This document shows positions 23,930 through 32,300 of a stretch of DNA of 34,748 nt, one piece after another. A program made the translations under genes and the position numbers. Each line of letters opens with the position of its first letter. The stretch's first letter is position 1. The notes beneath the pieces were generated by a model. It searched no databases and had not been told where the DNA came from. It saw only the letters and a list, made by a program, of their open reading frames with translations. Source of the DNA: Massilia aquatica (GTDB lineage: Bacteria; Pseudomonadota; Gammaproteobacteria; Burkholderiales; Burkholderiaceae_D). The stretch covers positions 1 through 34,748 of the forward strand of contig NZ_VVIW01000039.1 of assembly GCF_011682045.1 (NCBI RefSeq), given 5' to 3'.

Positions 23930-25078
23930 ATGCGGCGCTTATGGTTGTTGTTTGCGCAAGTGGTGACGGTGGCCCTGGCCTTGTACTTCGTGGCCGCGGC
24001 CCTGCGCCCGGACTGGCTGGCCGGGTTGGGGCGCAGGGCCCAGCCGGCCACGGTCGCCAGCAATGTGTCGGTGCTGCAGGCGCCCGGCGCGGCGCCGGCC
24101 GCGGGCAGCTACCGCGAGGCGGCCGGGCGCGCCATGCCGGCCGTGGTCAATATCCTCACCAGCAAGAACCAGGGGCGCGAGCATCCGCTGCTGAAAGACC
24201 CGTTCTTCCGCCGCTTTTTCGGCGACCGCCTGCCGCCCGAGGAGGAGCAGGCCAGCCTGGGCTCGGGCGTGATCGTCAGCCCGGACGGCTACATCCTCAC
24301 CAACAACCATGTGATCGAAGGCGCCGACCAGATCCAGGTGGTGCTGGCCGACGGGCGCAAGGCGCCGGCGCGCCTGGTCGGCAGCGACCCCGAGACCGAC
24401 CTGGCGGTGATCCGCATCGCCGTGCCCAAGCTGCCCGCGATCGTGCTCGGCAACGACGACGCCGTGCGCGTGGGCGACGTGGTGCTGGCCATCGGCAACC
24501 CGTTCGGGGTCGGCCAGACCGTGACCCTGGGCATCGTGTCCGCGCTCGGACGCAACAACCTGCACATCAACCAGTTCGAAAATTTCATCCAGACCGACGC
24601 CGCGATCAACTTCGGCAACTCGGGCGGGGCCTTGGTCGATACCAATGGCAACCTGCTCGGCATCAACTCGGCCATCTATTCGCAGAGCGGCGGCTCGGTC
24701 GGGATCGGCTTTGCGATTCCCGTCACCACCGCCAAGACCGTGCTCGACGCCATCATCCGCCACGGCGCCGTGGTGCGCGGCTGGATCGGCATCGAAACCC
24801 AGGACATCACGCCCGAACTGGCCGACAGCTTCGGGCTCGACCGGCAAAGCGGCACCATCATCGCCGGCGTGGTGCGCAACGGCCCGGCCGACCGCGCCGG
24901 CCTGCGCCCGGGCGACATTTTGCTGGCGGTCGACGGCAAACAGGCCGGCAGCACCAACGACACCCTGAACCTGATCGCGCAGCTCGCGCCCGGCGGCAAG
25001 GCTACAATGACCGTGATGCGCAAAAACCGCCCGGCAAAGGTCGACGTCACCATCGGCAAGCGCCCGCGTCCGCAGTAA
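23930..25078 (+). CDS. HtrA/DegS-like periplasmic serine protease
   Basis: A 382-residue trypsin-like protease (S1C) with one PDZ domain. A single N-terminal membrane anchor (LWLLFAQVVTVALALYF) holds it in the inner membrane. The triad is His127 (TNNHVIEG), Asp157 (ETDLAV) and Ser231 (FGNSGGAL). The PDZ domain covers about 285-375 (GWIGIETQDITPELA through GLRPGDILLAVDG). One PDZ plus an anchor is the DegS layout, in contrast to soluble two-PDZ DegP; whether it cleaves an anti-sigma factor is unknown here. It lies 13 bases after mscL. Confidence 0.92.
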   Translation: MRRLWLLFAQVVTVALALYFVAAALRPDWLAGLGRRAQPATVASNVSVLQAPGAAPAAGSYREAAGRAMPAVVNILTSKNQGREHPLLKDPFFRRFFGDRLPPEEEQASLGSGVIVSPDGYILTNNHVIEGADQIQVVLADGRKAPARLVGSDPETDLAVIRIAVPKLPAIVLGNDDAVRVGDVVLAIGNPFGVGQTVTLGIVSALGRNNLHINQFENFIQTDAAINFGNSGGALVDTNGNLLGINSAIYSQSGGSVGIGFAIPVTTAKTVLDAIIRHGAVVRGWIGIETQDITPELADSFGLDRQSGTIIAGVVRNGPADRAGLRPGDILLAVDGKQAGSTNDTLNLIAQLAPGGKATMTVMRKNRPAKVDVTIGKRPRPQ

Positions 25079-25120
25079 CGCAGTATTCCTCCGCCGCCGT
25101 CCCTCTTTTTTGGATCCACA

Positions 25121-25810
25121 ATGCATTTGCGCGACCTGACGCAGTTTTTGAACGAATTAAGCGAAAATAACAACCGTCCCTGGTTCATCATGAACAAACC
25201 GCGCTACGATATCTTGCGCGAAGAATTCCTGGCGGTCGTGACCGAACTGATTGGCGAACTGACCAGATTCGACAAGCAGGTGGCGGCCTGCAATCCCAAG
25301 AAAGCCATGTTCCGGATCAACCGCGACATCCGCTTCGCCACCGACAAGCGCCCGTACAAGACGCGCTTTTCGGCCGGCATCACTCCCAAGGATTTGCGCC
25401 GCCCGAGTGCCGGTGGCGGTTCCACCTACTATTTCCAGATCGACGGCAGCGGCAAGCTGCAATTCGGGGTGGGCGAATACCTGCCTCCGGCGCCGCGCCT
25501 GAAGGCAATCCGTGAGCACATCGTCAACGATGCGACAGGATTTGCCAAAGTAATGAAGAATAAACAACTGCGCGCCACCTACGGCGACCTGCTGGACGAA
25601 GACAAGCTGCAGCGTCCGCCCAAGGGCTTCGATCCGCAGCATGTGCATGTCGAGTATCTGAAGCTGAAAAGCTTTTTTGTCTGGACCGACATCGACCTCA
25701 AGGTCAATCAGCCGGACCAGCTGGTGCCGGACCTGGCGCGCGGATTCAAAGATGCCTTTGCGCTGGTGACGTGGTTGCGCAGCGTGGAGATGAGCAATCC
25801 GGAAGAATAA
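25121..25810 (+). CDS. DUF2461 family protein
   Basis: A 229-residue cytoplasmic protein of the DUF2461/TIGR02453 family: LRDLTQFLNELSENNNRPWF, then MFRINRDIRFATDKRPYKTRF and SAGI, and a YYFQIDGSGKLQFGVGEYLP core, which are the conserved blocks. Function is not established for the family. A weak leader lies upstream; the gene follows the protease by 42 bases and precedes a cupin gene. Confidence 0.9.
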   Translation: MHLRDLTQFLNELSENNNRPWFIMNKPRYDILREEFLAVVTELIGELTRFDKQVAACNPKKAMFRINRDIRFATDKRPYKTRFSAGITPKDLRRPSAGGGSTYYFQIDGSGKLQFGVGEYLPPAPRLKAIREHIVNDATGFAKVMKNKQLRATYGDLLDEDKLQRPPKGFDPQHVHVEYLKLKSFFVWTDIDLKVNQPDQLVPDLARGFKDAFALVTWLRSVEMSNPEE

Positions 25811-25821
25811 AGGGAAACATC

Positions 25822-26151
25822 ATGGCCTTACAACATGCCGCCTCGGGCGAACTGATTCCACTGCAACGCGGCGACGACGACATTGCCCATTTCACTTCGG
25901 TGGCGCTGGCCAAGACCGAGAACATGGAGCTGATCCGGCTGGTGCTGCCCAAGGACCGCGACATGCCGGTGCACAAGGTCGATGGCGAGATCACCTTGCT
26001 GTGCCTGCAGGGCGAGATCGTCTGCGATGCGTACGGCAAGAGCGTGGTGCTGCGCCCGGGCGAGATGCTGTACCTGCTGGGCGGCGTGCCGCACGGCTTG
26101 CGCGCCAATGACGATGCGGTGGCGCTGTTGACCATCTTGCTCAAGCCCTGA
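25822..26151 (+). CDS. Small cupin-domain protein
   Basis: A 109-residue single-domain cupin. The barrel motifs are present in reduced form: VLPKDRDMPVHKVDGEITLLCLQGEI (motif 1, with one His) and MLYLLGGVPHGLRANDDAV (motif 2, P-H-G). Metal binding is likely but weaker than in classic germins because motif 1 has fewer His and Glu. ATG 25822 has an AAAGGGAAA ribosome binding site 11 bases after the DUF2461 stop, so they probably form an operon. Substrate unknown. Confidence 0.85.
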   Translation: MALQHAASGELIPLQRGDDDIAHFTSVALAKTENMELIRLVLPKDRDMPVHKVDGEITLLCLQGEIVCDAYGKSVVLRPGEMLYLLGGVPHGLRANDDAVALLTILLKP

Positions 26152-26212
26152 GGCCGGGACGGCGGCAAGGGACGGGTAAGATGATGCTGAGCCCATTCTT
26201 TCGGAGAGTCCC

Positions 26213-26923
26213 GTGAACCGACAGCGTTTTCTGATACTCGCGCTCGCCTTGAGCGTCATGGGCGCCGCCGCCGGGGCCAGTGACATCCACGTGTCCACGC
26301 TGGTCGGCAGCGACCCGGCCACCAGTGTCGCCGAACGGGTCATGGGCGAAGCCTACCGCCGTATCGGCCGGGTGCTGGTGGTGCACAAGTTGCCCGGGGA
26401 ACGCACCCTGATGATGGCCAACGAAGGCAGGATGGATGGCGAGCTGTATCGCAAGGCCGGCATGGAGCGCGATTATCCGAACCTGGCGATCGTGCCCGTG
26501 CCCTTGCTGACCTATGAGATCGTCATCTTCACGCGCGGCACCGATTTCGCCGTTAACGGCTGGGAAAGCCTGCGGCCGTTCACGATTGGCTATGTGCGCG
26601 GCATCAAGATCGTCAAGGAAAATACAGCGGGCATGAAGACCGAGGCGGTGCCTGCCATGGAACAGGCCTTCCAGAAGCTGGCCATGGGCCGCACCGATGT
26701 GGTGGTCGGCAACCGCTTAGCTGGGCTGGCTGCCGCCGAGACCCTCGGGATCGACAATGTGCGCGTGCTCGCGCCCGCACTGGCGTCGTTCCCGGTCTAC
26801 CACTACGTCAACAAGAAGCACGCCGCGCTGGTGCCGGCGCTGGTGGCGGCCCTGCAGGCGATGAAGGCCGACAAGACCATCGACAAGCTGCAGAAACAGG
26901 GTGCGCGCGGCGCGCCGCCCTGA
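26213..26923 (+). CDS. Periplasmic solute-binding-like protein
   Basis: A 236-residue exported protein, start GTG with GGAGAG upstream. Signal peptide RQRFLILALALSVMGAAAGA is followed by a type 2 periplasmic binding fold resembling SBP_bac_3 proteins: GEAYRRIGRVLVVHKLPGERTLMMANEG, YEIVIFTRGTDFAVNGWESL, and a GYVRGIKIVKENT strand-turn. No permease or ATPase gene is adjacent, so it may be an orphan sensor or binding protein. The C-terminal KTIDKLQKQGARGAPP is usual for the family. Confidence 0.82.
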   Translation: MNRQRFLILALALSVMGAAAGASDIHVSTLVGSDPATSVAERVMGEAYRRIGRVLVVHKLPGERTLMMANEGRMDGELYRKAGMERDYPNLAIVPVPLLTYEIVIFTRGTDFAVNGWESLRPFTIGYVRGIKIVKENTAGMKTEAVPAMEQAFQKLAMGRTDVVVGNRLAGLAAAETLGIDNVRVLAPALASFPVYHYVNKKHAALVPALVAALQAMKADKTIDKLQKQGARGAPP

Positions 26924-26936
26924 GGTAAGGCCTCAG
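26920..26936. terminator. Short hairpin shared by two convergent genes
   Basis: CTGAGG, loop TAAGG, CCTCAG: a perfect 6-bp stem that contains both stop codons (26921-26923 and, on the other strand, 26933-26935). It could act as a weak bidirectional terminator; there is no T-run. Confidence 0.4.
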
Positions 26937-27973
26937 GTCAATTCATCGCGCGGATCGCGCGCCAGCAGTTGCGCCAGCATCGCCTGTGGCGTTCCGCCGT
27001 CGAACAGCACGCCGGCCACCGCATTGGTGATCGGCATATCCACGCCCAGCTTGACGGCCAGCGCCCGTACCGCCTTCGCGCACGGCACCCCTTCGGCCAC
27101 ATGCCCGAGTTCGGCCACGATGGTGGCCAGCGCCTTGCCCTGCGCCAGCCCCAGCCCCACCCTGCGGTTGCGCGACAGGTCGCCGGTGCAGGTCAGAATC
27201 AGGTCGCCCATCCCGGTCAAGCCCATGAAGGTGCCGGCAACGCCGCCCAGCGCCATGCCCAGGCGCGTGATTTCGGCCAGTCCGCGCGTGATCAAGGCCG
27301 CCCGCGCATTCAGGCCCAGCCCCAGCCCATCGGCCACGCCGGTGGCGATCGCCAGCACGTTCTTGACCGCGCCGCCCACTTCCACGCCGACCAGGTCGTC
27401 GCAGGAATACACGCGGATATTGCCGCCATGAACAGTCGATACCACCCGCTCGCGCAGCATCTCCGAGCGCGACGCCACCGTCAGCGCACACGGCAGCCCG
27501 CGCGCCACTTCCTGCGCGAACGACGGCCCCGACAGCGCAGCGCCGGCCACCCCGGCGCCCAGCACGTCGCTGACGACCTGATGCGGCAACAGGCCGGTAT
27601 CGCCCTCGAAGCCCTTGCAAAGCCAGACGATGTGCGAAATTGCGTGCGGTTTGAGTTGCAGCAGGAGCGGGCGCAAGCCCGCCACCGGGCAGGCCGCGAT
27701 CAGCAGCGGCGCCTCAATCTCGGGCGTGCCGAGCACATGCGCCAGGGCGGCATCGAAGTCGGCGGTGACCCGCAGTCCGGGCGGAAACGCGCAGCCCGGC
27801 AGATAGGCGCGGTTCTCGCCCTGCGCGCCCATGGCCTCCATGGCGCCGCCATTGCGGCCCCACATCAGCACCTCATGGCGCGCTGCCAGCGCGATGGCCA
27901 CGGCGCTGCCCCAGGCGCCCGCGCCCAGGATGGTGATCTTGCGTTTTGCAACGTTGTGCGTGCTCGTTGGCAT
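26933..27973 (-). CDS. gpsA: Glycerol-3-phosphate dehydrogenase [NAD(P)+]
   Basis: A 346-residue enzyme that reduces dihydroxyacetone phosphate to sn-glycerol 3-phosphate for phospholipid synthesis. It has the Rossmann motif GAGAWG (17-22), the WGRN loop, the segment IVWLCKGFEGDTG, the catalytic Lys region VGGAVKNVLAIATGVADGLGLG, and LTGMGDLILTCTGDLSRNR. Start ATG 27973 is preferred to a GTG six codons upstream that would overlap the SH3 gene. It is the last gene of the rhodanese-grxC-secB run, an order common in betaproteobacteria. Confidence 0.95.
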   Translation of the reverse strand: MPTSTHNVAKRKITILGAGAWGSAVAIALAARHEVLMWGRNGGAMEAMGAQGENRAYLPGCAFPPGLRVTADFDAALAHVLGTPEIEAPLLIAACPVAGLRPLLLQLKPHAISHIVWLCKGFEGDTGLLPHQVVSDVLGAGVAGAALSGPSFAQEVARGLPCALTVASRSEMLRERVVSTVHGGNIRVYSCDDLVGVEVGGAVKNVLAIATGVADGLGLGLNARAALITRGLAEITRLGMALGGVAGTFMGLTGMGDLILTCTGDLSRNRRVGLGLAQGKALATIVAELGHVAEGVPCAKAVRALAVKLGVDMPITNAVAGVLFDGGTPQAMLAQLLARDPRDELT

Positions 27974-27978
27974 GGGGC

Positions 27979-28422
27979 TCACACGCCCCACACGTCGGCG
28001 GCGCGCATATAGCCGCTGATGCCGTCACGATGACGGACTTTGATCCAGCCCGCGGCCGGCGGGTCGATCAGTTCCAGCAGCACGCCCTTGTCGGCGCTCA
28101 TCACCGGATTGGCGTCGGCGTCGGCCGCGCCGCGCACTTTGGCGTTGGCGCTGCGCACCACCACATTGCGGCGCGTGCTCAGCGACTTGGCTTCAGCCCA
28201 GGCCAGGTCGCCGGCGGCGTCGCGCAGCTTGACCCATTCGCCATAGGTGAGCACGACTTCGACCGGCATGCCGCGCGGCGCCACGAACAGCCTGGCGCCT
28301 TTGAGCGAGGGTGCGTCATACAGGATCAGGCTGGCTGCGCCGACGCTCTTGAATTCAAGCGCGTGCGCGGACGCCGAGGCCAGCACGCATGCGGCACTGA
28401 GGAGAAAACGGGGAATTGTCAT
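27979..28422 (-). CDS. Exported bacterial SH3-domain protein
   Basis: A 147-residue exported protein: signal peptide TIPRFLLSAACVLASASAHA, then two SH3b-like halves. The first includes GAASLILYDAPSLKGARLFV and PVEVVLTYGEWVKLRDAAGD, the second VVVRSANAKVRGAADADANP and LLELIDPPAAGWIKVRHRDG, ending ISGYMRAADVW. SH3b domains often bind peptidoglycan. It lies between secB and gpsA; ATG 28422 has only a weak ribosome binding site, and longer frames overlap the noncoding gap to secB. Confidence 0.85.
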   Translation of the reverse strand: MTIPRFLLSAACVLASASAHALEFKSVGAASLILYDAPSLKGARLFVAPRGMPVEVVLTYGEWVKLRDAAGDLAWAEAKSLSTRRNVVVRSANAKVRGAADADANPVMSADKGVLLELIDPPAAGWIKVRHRDGISGYMRAADVWGV

Positions 28423-28552
28423 TGCGTGGCCTTCGCCGTGAGAGTGCAGGGTGGCGGCCGCCAGCGGCACGGGAGACCCGTGCCTGGACAGGACCCGCGC
28501 GCAGTCGATCGCGTCGCTGCGCGCGGGCGGCCCGGCCCACCCTGCGGCTTGC

Positions 28553-29026
28553 TTAGTGTGCTGCGGTGTCAGCTGGAGCAGCGGCGGCTGCATCAGCCAG
28601 CGCCTGGCGGCGCTGCTGGTAGAACACTTCGAAGTTGATCTCGGCCAGATGCACAGGCGGGAAGCCGGCACGGGTGATCACGTCGGCGATATTGCCGCGC
28701 AGGTAAGGGTAAACGATGTTCGGGCAGCCGATTCCCAGCAGGGGATCCATCTGGTCCGCAGGAATGTTGCGCGCTTCGAAGATACCAGCTTGCTTGCCTT
28801 CAACCAGGAACGCAACCTTGTCCTTGACCTTGGCGGTCACGGTGATCGTGACGGTCGACTCGTAGATGCCGTCGGCGATGGCTTCGGCGCCAACGTCCAG
28901 CGACACTTCGATCGACGGCGCTTCTTGCTCGAGGAAGATGGCTGGGGAATTCGGCTGTTCCAGCGACATGTCTTTCAGGTAGACGCGTTGGATTTGGAAT
29001 ACGGGTTGCAGATTTTCGTCAGACAT
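28553..29026 (-). CDS. secB: Protein-export chaperone SecB
   Basis: A 157-residue SecB, the tetrameric cytoplasmic chaperone that keeps preproteins unfolded and passes them to SecA. Conserved parts are [21 protein letters not shown], the [23 protein letters not shown] strand pair and [20 protein letters not shown], which is the SecA- and substrate-binding surface. The C-terminus is an Ala-rich tail. It is preceded by grxC on the same strand. Confidence 0.96.
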   Translation of the reverse strand: MSDENLQPVFQIQRVYLKDMSLEQPNSPAIFLEQEAPSIEVSLDVGAEAIADGIYESTVTITVTAKVKDKVAFLVEGKQAGIFEARNIPADQMDPLLGIGCPNIVYPYLRGNIADVITRAGFPPVHLAEINFEVFYQQRRQALADAAAAAPADTAAH

Positions 29027-29174
29027 GGAACGCTTTCGTTGAGAAATTAACAGAACGGCGACACGCCGTTCCCTCTGTGCTTGGACTTCAAACGCGACGG
29101 CAATTGTAGCAAAATCATACGACTTGAAATAGTTTTGCGCAATCGATTAGCGGTAACCCGGGACTATATGCCGA

Positions 29175-29438
29175 TCAAAGCCCTTTTAACAAGGGATCGA
29201 GGCGTCCTTGTTGATCGAGCGCATACAAGTCGTCGAAACCGCCGACATGGGTCTCGCCCACGTAAATCTGGGGCACGGTGCGGCGGCCGGTCTTGTTCAT
29301 CATCACCACTTTTTGCTCCGGGTCGAGGTCGACGCGGATTTTCTCGATGTCGGTCACGCCCTTCGCTTCGAGCAGGCGCTCGGCGCGCACGCAATACGGG
29401 CAGGAGGCGGTATGGTAGAGCACTACATGGGCTGTCAT
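29175..29438 (-). CDS. grxC: Glutaredoxin 3
   Basis: An 87-residue class I dithiol glutaredoxin with active site CPYC (residues 13-16), the TVPQIYVGETHVGGFDDL segment that binds glutathione, and a short C-terminal helix. It reduces disulfides with glutathione in the cytoplasm. ATG 29438 has AAAGGAAA upstream; the frame extends far upstream inside the rhodanese gene but there is no coding reason to use it. The rhodanese-grxC-secB order is a common betaproteobacterial arrangement. Confidence 0.95.
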   Translation of the reverse strand: MTAHVVLYHTASCPYCVRAERLLEAKGVTDIEKIRVDLDPEQKVVMMNKTGRRTVPQIYVGETHVGGFDDLYALDQQGRLDPLLKGL

Positions 29439-29449
29439 GGTATTTCCTT

Positions 29450-29851
29450 TCACTTTGCAGTCGGCAAGCCAGCGGCTTGCCATGCGGTCTGGCCACCATC
29501 GAGGCTGAACACGTCGGTAAATCCGGCGCCTTCGAGGATCTTGATGGCCTTGTCGGCACGCGCGCCAGTCTGGCACACGACGACAACGGTTTTGCTTTTC
29601 GCCTTGTCGAGCTCGGCTATGCGGGATGACAAGTCTGCCAGCGGAATGTTTTTCGCGTCGCGCAAATGCCCGTTTGCAAATTCTTCGGCCGTGCGCACGT
29701 CCACCACCACGGTCTTGCCGCGGTTGATGAGCTGGGTCACCTGCAAGGTGGAAGCACGTTTTCCGCGAGGTTGCAGCGCCGGCCAGAGCAGGGCGCCGCC
29801 CGACAGCACGACGATGCTGACGATAAAAATATGGTCAATAATGAATTTCAC
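29450..29851 (-). CDS. Membrane-anchored rhodanese-like protein
   Basis: A 133-residue single-domain sulfurtransferase. It has an N-terminal membrane helix (FIIDHIFIVSIVVLSGGALLW) and a rhodanese domain with VVVDVRTAEEFANGHLRDAKNIP and the active loop CQTGARA (catalytic Cys). YibN-like proteins of this type occur upstream of secB in many bacteria. It is the first gene of the operon; the region between it and gpmA (29852-29998) must hold both divergent promoters. Confidence 0.92.
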   Translation of the reverse strand: MKFIIDHIFIVSIVVLSGGALLWPALQPRGKRASTLQVTQLINRGKTVVVDVRTAEEFANGHLRDAKNIPLADLSSRIAELDKAKSKTVVVVCQTGARADKAIKILEGAGFTDVFSLDGGQTAWQAAGLPTAK

Positions 29852-29881
29852 GGGGTTCCAATGGTTTAGGACAATCCGCGC

Positions 29882-29887
29882 ATTATA
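29882..29887 (-). promoter_or_regulatory. -10 box for the rhodanese-grxC-secB operon
   Basis: TATAAT on the minus strand, 30 bases before the ATG of the rhodanese gene. The -35 is poor. On the plus strand a TATAAC at 29907-29912 could serve gpmA, about 87 bases before its start, so the two promoters would lie back to back. Confidence 0.45.
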
Positions 29888-29998
29888 AAATAGAAGCCGG
29901 ATCTGCTATAACTTCACCTTTGCGTCACCGATAGTTAGCGCTGGCACTCACCATTTTCGCATCGCACCCCTTTTCCTCACTCTTCTGAAAAATTGCTT

Positions 29999-30745
29999 AT
30001 GTACAAAATTGTCTTCATGCGCCACGGCGAATCCACCTGGAACCTCGAGAACCGCTTCACCGGCTGGACCGACGTCGACCTGACCGAAAAAGGCGTGCGC
30101 GAAGCGCGCAGCGCCGGCCAGGTGCTCAAAGAGGCGGGTTTTACTTTCGACGTGGCCTACACCTCGGTGCTCAAGCGCGCCATCCGCACCCTGTGGCTGG
30201 CGCTCGACGACATGGACATGATGTGGCTGCCGGTCAAGAACGACTGGCGCCTGAACGAGCGCCACTACGGCGCCCTGCAGGGCCTGGACAAGGGCGAGAC
30301 CGCCGCTAAGTACGGCGACGCCCAGGTGCTGGTCTGGCGCCGCAGCTACGACACGCCACCGCCGGCGCTGGAAGCGTCCGACGAGCGCACCTCGTTCAAC
30401 GATCCGCGCTACGCCGGCGTGCCGAAGGACAGCATTCCCCTGACCGAATGCCTGAAAGACACCGTGGCGCGCGTGATGCCGGTGTGGGATGAAGAAATCG
30501 CCCCGGCCATCCGCGCCGGCAAGAAAATCCTGATCTCGGCCCACGGCAACAGCTTGCGCGCCCTGATCAAAATGCTCGACGGCATCAGCGACGACGACAT
30601 CGTCGGCCTCAACATCCCCAACGGCCAGCCGCTGGTGTACGAGCTCGACGCCGACCTGAAACCGATCCGCCACTACTACCTGGGCGACCAGGACGCCATC
30701 GCCGCCGCCGTTGCCGCGGTCGCCAATCAAGGGAAGGCCAAGTAA
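29999..30745 (+). CDS. gpmA: 2,3-bisphosphoglycerate-dependent phosphoglycerate mutase
   Basis: A 248-residue glycolytic enzyme (3-phosphoglycerate to 2-phosphoglycerate). It shows the phosphohistidine motif FMRHGEST, the [10 protein letters not shown] and [13 protein letters not shown] blocks, [12 protein letters not shown], and the second His in [14 protein letters not shown]. Length matches dPGM. ATG 29999 is used; a TTG two codons before it is less likely. It heads a run with envC-like, ctpA and moeB genes. Confidence 0.96.
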   Translation: MYKIVFMRHGESTWNLENRFTGWTDVDLTEKGVREARSAGQVLKEAGFTFDVAYTSVLKRAIRTLWLALDDMDMMWLPVKNDWRLNERHYGALQGLDKGETAAKYGDAQVLVWRRSYDTPPPALEASDERTSFNDPRYAGVPKDSIPLTECLKDTVARVMPVWDEEIAPAIRAGKKILISAHGNSLRALIKMLDGISDDDIVGLNIPNGQPLVYELDADLKPIRHYYLGDQDAIAAAVAAVANQGKAK

Positions 30746-30748
30746 GTT

Positions 30749-32278
30749 TTGTCTTTTAAGTTCAAGCAGTTAGCGGCCGGAGCCTTGTGTATGCTCCTGG
30801 CCGTCGCCACGTGCGGCGCGGCTCCCGCGCCCGCTCCCCGCCAGACCGAACGCAGCAAGCAGAAAGTGCTGGCCGAGAAGACGCGCGCCGGCATCCAGCA
30901 AAAGCTGGCCGAGCTCAAGCGCGAAGTCAGCAAGACCGAAAGCGAGCGCGAGGATGCGGCCGACACCCTGGCCGAGTCCGAGGAAGCCATTTCCAACGCC
31001 AACCGCGTGCTGCGCGAGCTGGCCAGCGAACAGAGCGAGACCAGCGCCGCCGTGGCCGGCCTGGCCGCCTCGCAAGAGCAGCTGGCCGCCACCATCGTCA
31101 GCCAGAAACAGCAACTGTCGCGCCTGTTGCGAGAGCAGTACGTGGCCGGCAACGAAGACCGCATCAAGCTGCTGCTCTCGGGCGACAATCCGAACCGCAT
31201 CAACCGCGATCTGCAGCTGATGGCGTATGTCTCGAAAGCCCAGGCCCGGCTGCTCGCCTCCCTGCACGGCAACCTGGCCGCCGTCGCCAGCAACCGCGAC
31301 AAGGCTGAAAACGCGCGCGAAGAACTCGACGAAATCGCCCAGGAAGAGCGCGAGCAGAAAGCCGTGCTGGTCAAGGAAAAGGCGCGCCGCGCCGCCTTGC
31401 TCGGATCGCTGTCGGAACGGCTGACCGAGCAGCGCAAGGAAATCGGCGGCCTGGAACGCGACGAACAGCGCATGGCCGGGCTGGTCGACAAGCTCTCCAA
31501 ACTGATCAAGGAACAGGCCGAAGCGGCTGCCGCCGAGCAACGCCGCCAGGAAGCCCTGGCCGCCGCGCGCGCCAAGGCCGCCGAGGAAGCGCGCCTGCTG
31601 GCCGCCGCCAGGAAAGCCGAACGCATGGCTGCACGCAAGGCGGAACGCGAGCGCGCCATCGAGCGCGAACGCGAACGCCTGGCGCGCGAAGCAGCCAAGA
31701 AGCCGCCCAAGATCGACCCGCGCACCGGCGCCAGGACGCCGCAGCCGGTCCCGGTCCCCGTTCCCGTGCCGATGGACCCGATCGACGACGACGAAGCGCC
31801 CGTGGTCGCGCAAGTGCCCGACAAGCCGGAACCGCCTCCGCCGCGCAGGCCCGACATCGCGCTCGCGCCGGCCACGCTGGACGGCGCTTTCGCCAGCCTG
31901 CGCGGCAAGCTGCGCGCGCCGGTGTCCGGCAAGCTGGCGGCCCGTTTCGGCGCCAAGCGCGGCAGCGGACCGAGCTGGAAAGGAATGTTCATCAAGGCCG
32001 CCGAAGGCAGCGAAGTGCGCGCCGTGGCGGGCGGGCGCGTCGTGTTCGCGCGCTGGATGCGCGGCTTCGGCAACCTGATCCTGGTCGACCATGGCACCGA
32101 ATACCTGTCGGTCTACGGGAACAACCAGGCCCTGCTGAAACGCGAGGGTGACGCCGTCAAAGGCGGCGAGCCGATCGCCAGCGCGGGAAACACCGGCGGC
32201 AACGAGGAATCGGGGCTATACTTTGAAATCAGGCACAAGGGTGCGGCAGTCGATCCGGCGGGCTGGGTGAATTTCTGA
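30749..32278 (+). CDS. envC: EnvC-like murein hydrolase activator (LytM/M23 domain)
   Basis: A 509-residue exported protein that activates amidases at division. It starts with TTG (GGAAGG upstream) and a signal peptide ending near TCGAAPAPAP. A long coiled coil spans about 35-310 with heptads rich in Glu, Lys and Ala. A Pro-rich linker follows, then the C-terminal LytM domain (about 385-509): LRAPVSGKLAARFGAKRGS, GMFIKAAEGSEVRAVAGGRV, GNLILVDHGTEYLSVYGN and SGLYFEIRHKG. The zinc site is degenerate: the expected His after RFG is missing and the HxH position is LYFEIR. This fits EnvC, which is itself inactive and works by activating AmiA/B-type enzymes. Confidence 0.9.
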   Translation: MSFKFKQLAAGALCMLLAVATCGAAPAPAPRQTERSKQKVLAEKTRAGIQQKLAELKREVSKTESEREDAADTLAESEEAISNANRVLRELASEQSETSAAVAGLAASQEQLAATIVSQKQQLSRLLREQYVAGNEDRIKLLLSGDNPNRINRDLQLMAYVSKAQARLLASLHGNLAAVASNRDKAENAREELDEIAQEEREQKAVLVKEKARRAALLGSLSERLTEQRKEIGGLERDEQRMAGLVDKLSKLIKEQAEAAAAEQRRQEALAAARAKAAEEARLLAAARKAERMAARKAERERAIERERERLAREAAKKPPKIDPRTGARTPQPVPVPVPVPMDPIDDDEAPVVAQVPDKPEPPPPRRPDIALAPATLDGAFASLRGKLRAPVSGKLAARFGAKRGSGPSWKGMFIKAAEGSEVRAVAGGRVVFARWMRGFGNLILVDHGTEYLSVYGNNQALLKREGDAVKGGEPIASAGNTGGNEESGLYFEIRHKGAAVDPAGWVNF

Positions 32279-32300
32279 CGGTATTACTATAGGTAGAAGA

